Below are positions 35,410 to 44,031 of a DNA stretch of 64,000 bases, one piece after another. Source of the DNA: JAHRAW01 sp963693025 (GTDB lineage: Bacteria > Pseudomonadota > Gammaproteobacteria > Arenicellales > Poriferihabitantaceae). The stretch spans positions 620,001 through 684,000 of the forward strand of contig OY843749.1 of NCBI GenBank assembly GCA_963693025.1, given 5' to 3'. Below the pieces are notes generated by a model. The model did no database searches. It saw only the letters and a list, made by a program, of their open reading frames with translations, and was not told the DNA's origin. Positions within the stretch are counted from its first letter, which is position 1, and every line of letters begins with the position of its first letter. A program made the translations under genes and the position numbers.

Positions 35410-36246
35410 TCAAAGTTTCCAATTTGGGTGCTTGATAGCAGTATAAAAACTAACACAACTTGCTCGAGGGGGTCGACCTATATACTTGCGCTTTTTATCG
35501 AGAATTTCTACTAAAGATTGGTAAAAATCTTTCTCGCCAACATATTGTTCTTTTTCCGAGAATAACTCAAGCCAACGGCGGTAAACATAACAAATAGCAT
35601 CGGCTACTTGAATTAAAGAAGAATGCTCAGATTTAATTGCAAAAGCTGTATTGATTATATGATCAAAACGCTCAGAAGATTTGATTTCTTTCCATTGCTG
35701 TTTGCCCCTGATTTTCTTGCTTGTTTTATAAAGAGCGTCAAACCATGAGTCAGTTTGGTAAAGCTGATCCGATACCTCGGGCATATGCCGCTTGTTGTCA
35801 TCAAAAATAAGAACAGTCAATCCTTTGTTCTTATCCATTTTTTTCGCATTCTTCTGAATTAAACTACAAAGAAACATACCGCTAAGTGGCCAATAATGTT
35901 TTATAGGTAATTCATATTCTGCAACGCAGCAAGATTCTCGAAATGCACTAAATGACATAGCGAAACCATAAATATCTGCTACCTGTGCCGCCAATTCACA
36001 CATTTCTTTTAAGAACTCTTTGCGCTCATCATGTGGAACTTTACTCCATCTATTCTTACCCATAATAAATTTTTTGGTTTTTAACTCTTTGGGAGCAGAA
36101 GGGTGTTTTCTCAAGAATTCTCCCAAAATATCATCGAAGGTCTTCGTCTGTGCACGTAAGCGATAAGCATCTACAAGCAATCCAGACATGACAAAGACAT
36201 CTCCTTCATCCGTTGATCCAGATTCATCAATGTAAGCGAATTTCAT
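35410..36246 (-). CDS. DUF3800 domain-containing protein
   Basis: A 278-residue protein with the family N-terminus MKFAYIDESGSTDEGDVFVM; further conserved-looking acidic and basic residues occur in FIMGKNRWSKVPHDE, TVLIFDDNKRH and IIQVADAICYVYRRWLE-like segments near the C-terminus. The biochemical function of DUF3800 is not settled; it is often found near mobile and defence genes. The ATG at 36246 overlaps the hsdS stop (ATGA), so it is translationally coupled to hsdS. The region is the most AT-rich of the window, a sign of recent acquisition. Confidence 0.82.
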   Translation of the reverse strand: MKFAYIDESGSTDEGDVFVMSGLLVDAYRLRAQTKTFDDILGEFLRKHPSAPKELKTKKFIMGKNRWSKVPHDERKEFLKEMCELAAQVADIYGFAMSFSAFRESCCVAEYELPIKHYWPLSGMFLCSLIQKNAKKMDKNKGLTVLIFDDNKRHMPEVSDQLYQTDSWFDALYKTSKKIRGKQQWKEIKSSERFDHIINTAFAIKSEHSSLIQVADAICYVYRRWLELFSEKEQYVGEKDFYQSLVEILDKKRKYIGRPPRASCVSFYTAIKHPNWKL

Positions 36247-37427
36247 AGGTACAACCCTCTCTGTGTTCTGGTTCGCCATTCTCCTGTTAGCAATTTCTGC
36301 ATCAGCCCAGATTTTAGTCTTTGATATAGTTCCATCAGTTGCTTGTGCAGGGCGATTTCTCGTTGAGCATCGTTGAGCGTACAGACAATCTGTTTTTGTG
36401 TCTTTTTGGGTGGAATGAGCATATCAAGAAGCGCTATATCTTTGGCATAAACATGAGGTTGTGCACCGCCTGATTGTAATTTGTAAATACGGTCTTGTTG
36501 CATTTTAATTGCGTAGTAAAAGTACTCAATGACTCCTGATATGGCTGTGATGACATTACAGTCGGTCGCAAATATTGGGTAGTCATGAAAACCGACGAAT
36601 CCAGCGTAAGCACCGGAGCTGCTGATGGTTATAGTTTTAGTGCTATGTGTACACTCATTGTGAAAGGATGCATAAGTTCGCCCGCCCGCTACGACTGGAA
36701 AATTTCCTTTGCTCATTTTCGCCTTCGTAAGCATCACTCCCTTTTCAATTGCCAACTGATTACCAAATAAATTCCCTAATTTCATCATCTGCCAGTCAGG
36801 ATTATTTTTCTGATCGCTAATGAGGGTTTTTAGCAACCACTTAAACCGCTTTTCCTTTGCCGCAATAAGCGCCTCTGTTTTCTCAATCGCCGTGTCCCAT
36901 GTTTCCAGTAAAGATGCAATGACTTTTTGATATTCTACTGGAGGAAGCTTTAACGACAGATTGCCAAGAATTTTTTGATTCACGGATGGAACAGCGCTTT
37001 CTTGACAGAATCTGCCAAAATCTTTAGTTGTCAGATAGTAGTAAAGAAATTTGGGAAAAACCTCTGAAGTCTTTGGGATTGCGCCCATCATATTGTTGTC
37101 AATAACGGTATCTCTTGTAAGTATTCTTCTCCTGTTTAGTTTTAAAGCAGCTCCAACCTTTGCGAACACTATTGAATTTGGTGGGCAGTGAGTGGCTTTT
37201 AAGTGTTCTTTTACTTCAGATGTTATCCAATTGTTTGATCGGCGGATATACATTTTGTTCTTTGCCAAATTCATATCGCTTACCTTTATGAAAGGGTAAT
37301 CTCCTATATCCTTCCCCTGATATATTTCGGGGAAACCCGAACCACTAAGGAAATTGCAAACAGCCCCCAGCTTCACCTCCCGCCACCCTTCCGGCAACGC
37401 TTTCTCTTCAATTCCTTTCCTACTCAT
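36243..37427 (-). CDS. hsdS: Type I restriction enzyme, specificity subunit
   Basis: Target-recognition subunit, 394 residues, with two target-recognition domains: one starting LPEGWREVKLGAVCNFLSGS and one starting NPDWQMMKLGNLFGN, each followed by a conserved coiled-coil spacer (VIASLLETWDTAIEKTEALIAAKEKRFKWLL; KQIVCTLNDAQREIALHKQL). The real start is the ATG at 37427, giving MSRKGIEEKALPEGW; it overlaps the stop of the truncated RhuM-like gene. Sequence is AT-rich as usual for rapidly diversifying hsdS. Confidence 0.93.
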   Translation of the reverse strand: MSRKGIEEKALPEGWREVKLGAVCNFLSGSGFPEIYQGKDIGDYPFIKVSDMNLAKNKMYIRRSNNWITSEVKEHLKATHCPPNSIVFAKVGAALKLNRRRILTRDTVIDNNMMGAIPKTSEVFPKFLYYYLTTKDFGRFCQESAVPSVNQKILGNLSLKLPPVEYQKVIASLLETWDTAIEKTEALIAAKEKRFKWLLKTLISDQKNNPDWQMMKLGNLFGNQLAIEKGVMLTKAKMSKGNFPVVAGGRTYASFHNECTHSTKTITISSSGAYAGFVGFHDYPIFATDCNVITAISGVIEYFYYAIKMQQDRIYKLQSGGAQPHVYAKDIALLDMLIPPKKTQKQIVCTLNDAQREIALHKQLMELYQRLKSGLMQKLLTGEWRTRTQRGLYL

Positions 37428-37812
37428 CACCCACCTCCACTTTGACCATTTTCCCGACGCCGGCAAAATGGTCTCCAGATTTCCACCATTTCTTGAACCC
37501 CACGGCGATAATGGCTTGCAGGTTATAGTGCTTGGTGTTGTAGTTTTTTCCGTCAGCGGCAGTTGTTAAGTATTTCTTAATAACTGAACCTTCTTCCAGT
37601 TCGTTATCCTGGAATATCCGCTTCAAGTGCTGATTGACGGCAGAAACCGAAACATCGTACAGGGTGGACATCATTTTTTGCGTTAGCCAGATATTCTCAT
37701 CTTCATAACGCATTTCAACGCTCGATTCCGCATCTCCTACAGCGGCAACAAAGGTCAGATATTCCGCCGCCGATGATCTGATGGTCAGGCTCTGCGGTTT
37801 CTTCTTGCTCAT
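37420..37812 (-). pseudogene. RhuM-like protein, 3'-truncated
   Basis: The 130-residue frame begins MSKKKPQSLTIRSSAAEYLTF and continues with the RhuM signature IWLTQKMMSTLYDVSVSAVNQHLKRIF and HYNLQAIIAVGFK. Full RhuM proteins run to about 300 residues or more, with GFKVNSERG-type sequence after this point. Here the similarity stops at GFK and is replaced by KWWKSGDHFAGVGKMVKVEVGDE, ending inside the hsdS start. The most likely reading is a remnant joined to hsdS by a deletion or recombination. A functional short form that couples translation into hsdS cannot be excluded. Confidence 0.7.
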
Positions 37813-37855
37813 AATTTCAGGTCTCTTTTTTGCCGAAATCTATACATTTTCCGGT

Positions 37856-37911
37856 GATATGTATATGAAAACGGGGTTTTGCATACATATTTTTGCGATA
37901 GGTATATGAAA
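37856..37911. promoter_or_regulatory. Operator-like repeats upstream of the rhuM-hsdS segment
   Basis: The 102-base gap between the DinD-like gene and the RhuM-like gene contains two 15-bp direct repeats, GATATGTATATGAAA (37856-37870) and GATAGGTATATGAAA (37897-37911), with starts 41 bp apart, about four helical turns. An inverted repeat ATATGTAT / ATACATAT (37857-37864, 37883-37890) overlaps the first. The AT-rich composition suits a promoter with regulator sites. No LexA consensus is seen. Confidence 0.5.
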
Positions 37912-37914
37912 TGG

Positions 37915-38778
37915 TCATTTCTTATAGCGGTTGCTGACCGCCCGCCCTTTCTTCAACCCTTTCGCCCCCGCTCCAAGCGCTTTGGCGCTGGTTTTCGGGG
38001 TTGGCAACTCTTCTGGCATGGTTCCGCCAAGTTCGCCGATGGTCTTTCTTACTTTTGCGCCGACTTGATGGTGGGCGATGTTGGCATTTCCTTTGCCTTT
38101 TATGTCTTCACGCCGCAGTTTTTCCTCGGCTTGTGTCGCCCGGAAAAGATTGGCGGCGAGTTCCGTGCTGCCCATGTGGTCTAAAATTTGTTGGCTTTTC
38201 TTCAGGTTCTTCCGCTTGTGAATATCTTTCGCGCCAAGTCCGCCATACAATCCCTGATAGCCGTGGTTTTGGAATATCGCGAAATCCAACCCGCTTTCAA
38301 CGCCCGCTTGACTGGCGGTTGCCACGAGTTGTTTGTTGTGCTCTTTGAGTTCATCGCGGAGGAAAAGGCGTTTTTTGTCTTCATCCAGTTGCTGAAAAAC
38401 CTCATTGTCCGCGAGTTCCTGCCGGCGTGTCTGAATGGCGAAGTAGGTTTGGCCACTGGCAATGACGGGCTTGGCGGGGTCGCCATTTTGGACGATTAGA
38501 TAGCAGGCGTAGCGGGAGAGTTTGACATCCGCTATTTCGCGCTTTGCCCCAGAGCCAATGGAGACCATTTCGAGGATATCCTCGAAATGGTCTGGAACTG
38601 ATAATCCACTGTTCTGACAAGCATTTTTCGCACGGTGAATGACCGGGCGAAAATGGCGATATTCCGAGTAGCCAAGCACTTGGGCAAGGTCGCGTGCTGA
38701 CCAAAATTCTGACTCATCCTCGTTTTGCTTTCGTATGCTCTCAAACGTTTGATGGTGTTTCTTTTCAATACTGGTCAT
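37915..38778 (-). CDS. dinD: DinD-like DNA-damage-inducible protein, copy 2
   Basis: A 287-residue DinD-family protein with SEFWSARDLAQVLGYSEYRHF, NACQNSGLSVPDHFEDI and MVSIGSGAKREIADVKLSRYACYLIVQNGDPAKP, then QGLYGGLGAKDIHKRK and a basic C-terminal tail (KGLKKGRAVSNRYKK). The ATG overlaps the hsdM stop by four bases, so it is co-translated with the methylase. It is only moderately similar to copy 1 (34486-35325), so the two are not a recent duplication. A role in damage response or in tempering the restriction system is speculative. Confidence 0.86.
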   Translation of the reverse strand: MTSIEKKHHQTFESIRKQNEDESEFWSARDLAQVLGYSEYRHFRPVIHRAKNACQNSGLSVPDHFEDILEMVSIGSGAKREIADVKLSRYACYLIVQNGDPAKPVIASGQTYFAIQTRRQELADNEVFQQLDEDKKRLFLRDELKEHNKQLVATASQAGVESGLDFAIFQNHGYQGLYGGLGAKDIHKRKNLKKSQQILDHMGSTELAANLFRATQAEEKLRREDIKGKGNANIAHHQVGAKVRKTIGELGGTMPEELPTPKTSAKALGAGAKGLKKGRAVSNRYKK

Positions 38779-40286
38779 CTCTTCACCCCCTTCAACAACT
38801 TCCCCATCCGCCCGCGCACCTCAACCAACTCCTTCTCCAAGCGCGCTATTTCTTCCTCCACCGCGTCAATGTCGATCTCCTCCTCTTCCTCGAATGTGTC
38901 CACATAACGCGGAATGTTCAGATTAAAGTCGTTTTCCTCGATTTCCTTAAAATCCGCGACATGCGCATACTTGTCCGCATCTTTTCGCGCCTTGCAGGTT
39001 TGCAGGATTTTCGCCAGGTGTTCATCCAGCAAGGTGTTCTGATTTTTCCCCGCCTGATATTCACGGCTTGCGTCGATAAACAGCACATCTTTGCGCTTGT
39101 GATTTTTGCCGCCTTGTTCGCGTGAGCGGTCGAAGAGCAGAATGGCAACCGGTATTGATGTCGTCGGAAACAGGTTGCCCGGCAGTCCGATGACCGTGTC
39201 CAGCAGGTTTTCCTCGATCAATTTCCGGCGAATGCGCCCCTCCGCCGCGCCGCGAAATAGAACGCCGTGCGGAACCACGACCGCAATCCGCCCCTTTCTC
39301 TCCAATGCCACTTCCACCATGTGGCTGATGAAGGCGTAATCGCCTTTGGACTTGGGGGGCACGCCGCGCCAGAAGCGGCTGTATGGGTCCGCCTCGGCTT
39401 CTTCCGCGCCCCACTTGTCCAGCGAGAACGGCGGATTGGCGACCACGTTGTTAAACTTCATCAGTGCGTTGTTTTCCACCAGCGCCGGGGAAGTGAGCGT
39501 GTTGCACCATTCAATGCGCGCCGCATCGGCGCCGTGCAGAAACATATTCATCCGCGCAAGCGCCCAGGTGCTGCCGTTCACTTCCATTCCCGACAGGGAA
39601 TAATTTTTCCCGCCGACCACACGCGCGGCTTCAATCAAAAGCCCGGCTGATCCGCAAGCGGGGTCGCAGATGCGCGCGCCGGGCTTGGGCGCGCACAATT
39701 TTGCCACCAGTTCGGACACCTTGTGCGGCGTGTAGAACTCGCCGGCCTTTTTGCCGGCATCGGACGCGAAGCGCTCGATCAGGTAAATATAGGTGTTGCC
39801 GATGACGTCTTCCGAAACCCGGCTGGGGCGCATGTTCAACTCAGGCTTGTTGAAATTCTCCAGCAACATTTTCAAGCGCCGGTTGCGGTCGCGGGTCTTG
39901 CCGAGATTGGCTTCGCTGTTAAAATCAATGTTGCGAAAAACACCCTCCAGTTTTTCCCTGTTCGCGGTTTCAACCGCCTCCAGCGCGATGTTGATAAGCT
40001 CGCCAATGTTGGATGCCGCGCGTTTTTCATAGAGCGTATAGAAGTCGCTGCCTTCCGGCAGAACAAACCGCTCGTTCTTCAACTTGCGCCGGATGCGCTC
40101 GTCGTTGTCGGAATACTTTTCCGCATATTCCCGGTAATGATCGCCCCAGACATCGGAGATATATTTCAAGAACAATATCGTGAGGATGTAGTCTTTATAC
40201 CCGGCGGCGTCCATCACGCCACGAAAAACATCGCAGGCGGTCCAGGCGGCAGAGTTGATGTCTTTTTGTTGAATCTGTTCTTTCAT
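38775..40286 (-). CDS. hsdM: Type I restriction enzyme, methylase subunit
   Basis: Adenine-N6 DNA methyltransferase subunit, 503 residues. The N-terminal HsdM helical domain is followed by GEFYTPHKVSELVAKL, the SAM-binding motif ICDPACGSAGLLIEA and catalytic motif IV NPPFSLDKWG. The C-terminus is a coiled coil rich in Glu (VDTFEEEEEIDIDAVEEEI). It is the first gene of the island's operon. The upstream side faces the nucleoside transporter genes across about 146 bases. Confidence 0.95.
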   Translation of the reverse strand: MKEQIQQKDINSAAWTACDVFRGVMDAAGYKDYILTILFLKYISDVWGDHYREYAEKYSDNDERIRRKLKNERFVLPEGSDFYTLYEKRAASNIGELINIALEAVETANREKLEGVFRNIDFNSEANLGKTRDRNRRLKMLLENFNKPELNMRPSRVSEDVIGNTYIYLIERFASDAGKKAGEFYTPHKVSELVAKLCAPKPGARICDPACGSAGLLIEAARVVGGKNYSLSGMEVNGSTWALARMNMFLHGADAARIEWCNTLTSPALVENNALMKFNNVVANPPFSLDKWGAEEAEADPYSRFWRGVPPKSKGDYAFISHMVEVALERKGRIAVVVPHGVLFRGAAEGRIRRKLIEENLLDTVIGLPGNLFPTTSIPVAILLFDRSREQGGKNHKRKDVLFIDASREYQAGKNQNTLLDEHLAKILQTCKARKDADKYAHVADFKEIEENDFNLNIPRYVDTFEEEEEIDIDAVEEEIARLEKELVEVRGRMGKLLKGVKR

Positions 40287-40340
40287 ATCCTATGCTCCGC
40301 AGATGATGCAGATGGGAAATTGAATTGCCGGTTGCAACGA

Positions 40341-40370
40341 GGGCGGTGGAAAACCGCCCGTGTGTTTTTT
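40341..40370 (+). terminator. Intrinsic terminator-like hairpin facing the plus strand
   Basis: GGGCGGT pairs with ACCGCCC around GGAAA, followed by GTGTG and six T residues. On the plus strand this is a good intrinsic terminator, yet no plus-strand gene ends before it. It lies between the divergent hsdM and transporter starts. It could attenuate the transporter operon, insulate it from antisense transcription, or be the leftover 3' end of a gene displaced by the island. Confidence 0.65.
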
Positions 40371-40432
40371 CAGCTATTCTATTCTAAACTAGCGCCCGCA
40401 CCCTACCGATACCGACACCAACACCGACACCA

Positions 40433-41959
40433 ATGCAAGAAACCCCGCAACCCCTGCTGTCGCTGCACGGTATGACCAAAGCCTTCCCCGGCGTCATCGC
40501 CAATCAAGACATCGACTTGACCCTGCGCGGCGGTGAGATTCACGCGTTGTTGGGGGAAAACGGTGCCGGGAAATCCACGTTGGTGAAGATGATTTATGGC
40601 GTGCTCAAGGCGGATGCGGGGCGGATGGAATGGCGTGGCGAGGAAGTGGATATCCGCGACCCGGCGACCGCCAGAGGGCTCGGCATCGCCATGGTGTTCC
40701 AGCATTTTTCCCTGTTTGATTCGCTCTCGGTGCTGGAAAATATCGCGCTCGGGATGGCGCCGGGCAAGGAGAGCCGCCACGAACTCAAGACGCGCATTCA
40801 CGATATTTCCGAGCGCTACGGGCTGCCGCTGGACGCCGACCGCCATGTGTATACGCTGTCGGTCGGGGAGCGCCAGCGCATTGAAATCGTGCGCTGCCTG
40901 CTGCAGGAGCCGAAACTGCTGGTGATGGATGAGCCGACCTCGGTGCTGACGCCGCAGGAGGTCGCCGGGTTGTTTGAGACGCTGAAACAGTTGGCAAGCG
41001 AGGGGCTGGCGATTCTCTACATTAGCCACAAACTGGATGAAATCATGGCGCTGTGCCGGCGCGCTACTATTCTGCGCGGCGGGCGCGTGGTGGATTCGGT
41101 GCGGGTCGAGACCGAGAGCGCCAAGTCGCTCGCCGCCCGAATGATGGGCGCGGAATTGGAAGACGCCGACCTGCGCGCGCGCGTCGACGCCGGGGCAATC
41201 CGGCTGGAAGTTGACCGCCTCAACCTGCCGGCGGGCGACCAATTCGGCATCGGCTTGAAAGACATCGCGCTCACGGTGCGCGGCGGTGAAATCGTCGGCA
41301 TCGCCGGCGTGGCGGGCAACGGTCAGGACGAGTTGCTCTCGGCGCTCAGCGGCGACCGCCCCGCCACGCGCGCCGACAGCATCAAAATTGACGGCACGGC
41401 ATGCGGTCTGGCGGGCGCCAACCGCCGCCGCCGACTGGGGCTCGCCACCATCCCCGCGGAGCGCCTCGGCCACGGCGCGGTGGCGGAAATGAGTTTGGTG
41501 GAGAACGGCTTGCTGACGGCCTTCCAACGCCTGCGGTTGCTGCGCAACGGGTTCATCCGCTACCGCGACTGCCGCCGCTTCGCCGCCACGGTGGTGGCGC
41601 GCTTCAAGGTCAAGTCGCACGGCATCGGCGCGCTCGCCGCGAGCCTGTCCGGCGGCAACTTGCAAAAATTCATCGTCGGCAGGGAAATCTGCCAGTCGCC
41701 GAGTTTGCTCATCGTGTCGCAGCCGACCTGGGGCGTGGACGCGGGCGCGGCGCAGACCATCCACGTCGCCCTGCGGGAAATGGCGGACAACGGCGCCGCC
41801 ATCGTGGTCATCTCCCAGGACCTCGACGAGCTGATGTCGCTGTCAGACCGCATCGCCGCCATCTGCGCCGGCTCGCTGTCCGCCCCGACACCGACCGCAT
41901 CCATCACGGTCGAGCGCATCGGACTGCTGATGGCAGGCGCGCAAGCCGGCGAGCACTGA
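40433..41959 (+). CDS. Nucleoside-type ABC transporter, duplicated ATP-binding protein
   Basis: ATPase of a BmpA-type importer (NupA/YufO family), 508 residues with two ABC domains. The first has Walker A GENGAGKST (about 43-51), signature LSVGERQRIEIVR and Walker B LLVMDEPTSVLTP. The second has a degenerate P-loop (GVAGNGQDEL) but an intact signature LSGGNLQKFIVGREI, the usual asymmetry in this family. It is followed by two permeases and, after repeat R7 and two small genes, by the binding protein. Nucleoside specificity is inferred from family and purine-gene context. Confidence 0.92.
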   Translation: MQETPQPLLSLHGMTKAFPGVIANQDIDLTLRGGEIHALLGENGAGKSTLVKMIYGVLKADAGRMEWRGEEVDIRDPATARGLGIAMVFQHFSLFDSLSVLENIALGMAPGKESRHELKTRIHDISERYGLPLDADRHVYTLSVGERQRIEIVRCLLQEPKLLVMDEPTSVLTPQEVAGLFETLKQLASEGLAILYISHKLDEIMALCRRATILRGGRVVDSVRVETESAKSLAARMMGAELEDADLRARVDAGAIRLEVDRLNLPAGDQFGIGLKDIALTVRGGEIVGIAGVAGNGQDELLSALSGDRPATRADSIKIDGTACGLAGANRRRRLGLATIPAERLGHGAVAEMSLVENGLLTAFQRLRLLRNGFIRYRDCRRFAATVVARFKVKSHGIGALAASLSGGNLQKFIVGREICQSPSLLIVSQPTWGVDAGAAQTIHVALREMADNGAAIVVISQDLDELMSLSDRIAAICAGSLSAPTPTASITVERIGLLMAGAQAGEH

Positions 41960-41969
41960 GCCGAAGACG

Positions 41970-43061
41970 ATGTTCGCCGAGCTGGTAAAACGCCCCGAGC
42001 CGTCCAAAACGATGGTGTATCTCTCGCCGCTGCTGGCGCTTGGGATTACGCTGGCGGCGGGGGTGGTGATGTTTCAGGTGATGGGTGTCGACCCCGCCGC
42101 GGCGTTGCATGCGTTTTTTGTCGAGCCGCTGACTTCCGCCTACGGCTGGGCCGAGCTCGGCGTCAAGGCGACCCCGCTGATGCTGATTGCGGTGGCGCTG
42201 GCCATCGGCTTCCGGGCGGGCGTGTGGAATATCGGCGCCGAGGGGCAGTTGACCCTGGGGGCGATCTGCGGCGGCGGCGTCGCGTTGTGGTTATACCGCG
42301 TCGATTCGCTCTTTGTGCTGCCGCTGATGCTGATTTGCGGCATCCTCGGCGGCATGGCGTGGGCGGCGATTCCGGCGTTCCTCAAAACCCGCTTCAACAC
42401 CAACGAAATCCTGACCAGCCTGATGCTGACCTATGTCGCCACGCTGCTGCTGAGCCTGCTGGTCTATGGTCCGTGGCGCGACCCCGACGGGTTCAACTTC
42501 CCGGAGTCGCGCATTTTCAGCGACTCGGCGACCCTGCCAATCATCGTGGAAAACACCCGGCTACACCTCGGGGCGCTACTGGCGCTGGCGCTGGTGGCGG
42601 CGGTCTGGGTGATGCTGGCGCGCAGCATCATCGGCTTCCAGGTCAAGGTCGTCGGGCAGGCGCCGGCGGCGGGGCGCTATGCCGGCTTCAGCCTCAACCG
42701 GGTGGTGTGGTTTTGTTTCGCGCTCGCCGGCGGCGCCGCCGGGCTCGCCGGCATCGTGGAAGTGTCGGGTCCCATCGGCCAGTTGCTGCCCAGCATCTCG
42801 CCGGGCTACGGCTTCACCGCCATCATCGTCGCCTTCCTCGGGCGGCTGCATCCGCTCGGCGTGGTGTTCGCCGCCTTGCTGCTGGCGTTGTCGTATCTCG
42901 GCGGCGAGTCCGCGCAAATCACCCTCAACCTGCCGCTGGCGGTGACCGGGGTGTTTCAGGGCATGCTGCTGTTTTTTCTGCTCGCCTGCGATGTGCTGAT
43001 TCACTACCGCATCCGCTTCAAGTTCGCCTCCGCCTCCGCCGCCTCCGAGACCGCCCGCTGA
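41970..43061 (+). CDS. Nucleoside-type ABC transporter, permease 1
   Basis: Inner-membrane permease of the branched-chain/monosaccharide/nucleoside class (NupB/YufP), 363 residues with about eight to ten hydrophobic helices. Typical motifs are FRAGVWNIGAEGQLTLGAI near residue 76 and GKVVGQ-like FQVKVVGQAPAAGRYAGF in the middle, followed by PGYGFTAIIVAFLGRLHP. Begins ten bases after the ATPase gene, and its stop overlaps the next start (TGATG). Confidence 0.92.
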   Translation: MFAELVKRPEPSKTMVYLSPLLALGITLAAGVVMFQVMGVDPAAALHAFFVEPLTSAYGWAELGVKATPLMLIAVALAIGFRAGVWNIGAEGQLTLGAICGGGVALWLYRVDSLFVLPLMLICGILGGMAWAAIPAFLKTRFNTNEILTSLMLTYVATLLLSLLVYGPWRDPDGFNFPESRIFSDSATLPIIVENTRLHLGALLALALVAAVWVMLARSIIGFQVKVVGQAPAAGRYAGFSLNRVVWFCFALAGGAAGLAGIVEVSGPIGQLLPSISPGYGFTAIIVAFLGRLHPLGVVFAALLLALSYLGGESAQITLNLPLAVTGVFQGMLLFFLLACDVLIHYRIRFKFASASAASETAR

Positions 43062-43981
43062 TGGACATCCTCATTCCCGCGATGCTGACCATCATCACGG
43101 CGGCGACGCCGTTGTTGTATGCGGCGTTGGGCGAGTTGATTACGGAGAAATCCGGCGTCCTCAACCTCGGCGTGGAGGGCATGATTCTGCTCGGGGCGGT
43201 GTGCGGCTTTGCGGTCGTGCACTTCACCGGCAGCGCCGTTCTGGCAATCGCCGCCGGCTTGCTGGGCGGCGCCGCGTTGTCGCTCATATTCGCGCTGCTG
43301 GTGCTCGGCTTCCAAGCCAGCCAGGTCGCCACCGGGCTGGCGCTCACCATCTTCGGCATCGGGCTGAGCGCGCTGCTGGGGCAAGACCTGGTGGGCGTCG
43401 CCTACGCGGGCTTGCCGAAAGTGGCGATTCCATTGCTGGCGGACATTCCATTCATCGGCGCGCTGCTGTTCAACCACGACATGATGGTGTACGGCTCCTT
43501 TGCGATGGTGGCGGCGGTCGCCTGGTTTCTCGCGCGCACCCGCGCCGGGCTGATTGTGCGCGCGGTCGGGGATTCCCACGACGCGGCGCACGCGATGGGC
43601 TATCCGGTCATCCGCATTCGGTTGCTGGCGACCCTGTTCGGCGGCGGCATGGCAGGGCTCGCCGGCGCCTATCTGTCGCTCGCGTATTCGCCGCTGTGGA
43701 TTGAGAACATGAGTTCGGGGCGCGGCTGGATTGCGCTGGCGCTGGTGGTTTTCGCCACCTGGCGACCGTGGCGCGCATTCGTCGGCGCCTACCTGTTCGG
43801 CGGCATCACCATCCTGCAACTCCACGCCCAGGCGCTCGGCGTCGGCATCCCCTCGCAGGTCATGTCGATGCTCCCCTACCTCGCCACCATCGCCGTGCTG
43901 GTGCTGATTTCCCGCGACCAAAACAAAATCAAACTAAACGCCCCGGCGTGTATTGGGAAGCCGTTTCATCCGTCTTCTTGA
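43061..43981 (+). CDS. Nucleoside-type ABC transporter, permease 2
   Basis: Second permease (NupC/YufQ family), 306 residues, with ALGELITEKSGVLNLGVEGMILLGA at the N-terminus and VRAVGDSHDAAHAMGYPV, GGGMAGLAGAYLSLAY and MSSGRGWIALALVVFATWRP further on, all typical of the family. The start is the ATG at 43061 overlapping the permease 1 stop; the open frame upstream is a shadow. Repeat R7 follows 50 bases after the stop. Confidence 0.92.
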   Translation: MDILIPAMLTIITAATPLLYAALGELITEKSGVLNLGVEGMILLGAVCGFAVVHFTGSAVLAIAAGLLGGAALSLIFALLVLGFQASQVATGLALTIFGIGLSALLGQDLVGVAYAGLPKVAIPLLADIPFIGALLFNHDMMVYGSFAMVAAVAWFLARTRAGLIVRAVGDSHDAAHAMGYPVIRIRLLATLFGGGMAGLAGAYLSLAYSPLWIENMSSGRGWIALALVVFATWRPWRAFVGAYLFGGITILQLHAQALGVGIPSQVMSMLPYLATIAVLVLISRDQNKIKLNAPACIGKPFHPSS

Positions 43982-44031
43982 AATTTGGTGGAACTATCAA
44001 TGAGAATTGACAAACAAAAAACCAACCCCTC

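Noticed and set aside
30558..40286. Prophage or integrative element containing the R-M genes
   Set aside because: DinD, RhuM and BRO-like domains often occur in phages, but there is no integrase, no structural gene, no tRNA and no recognisable attachment repeats at the borders.
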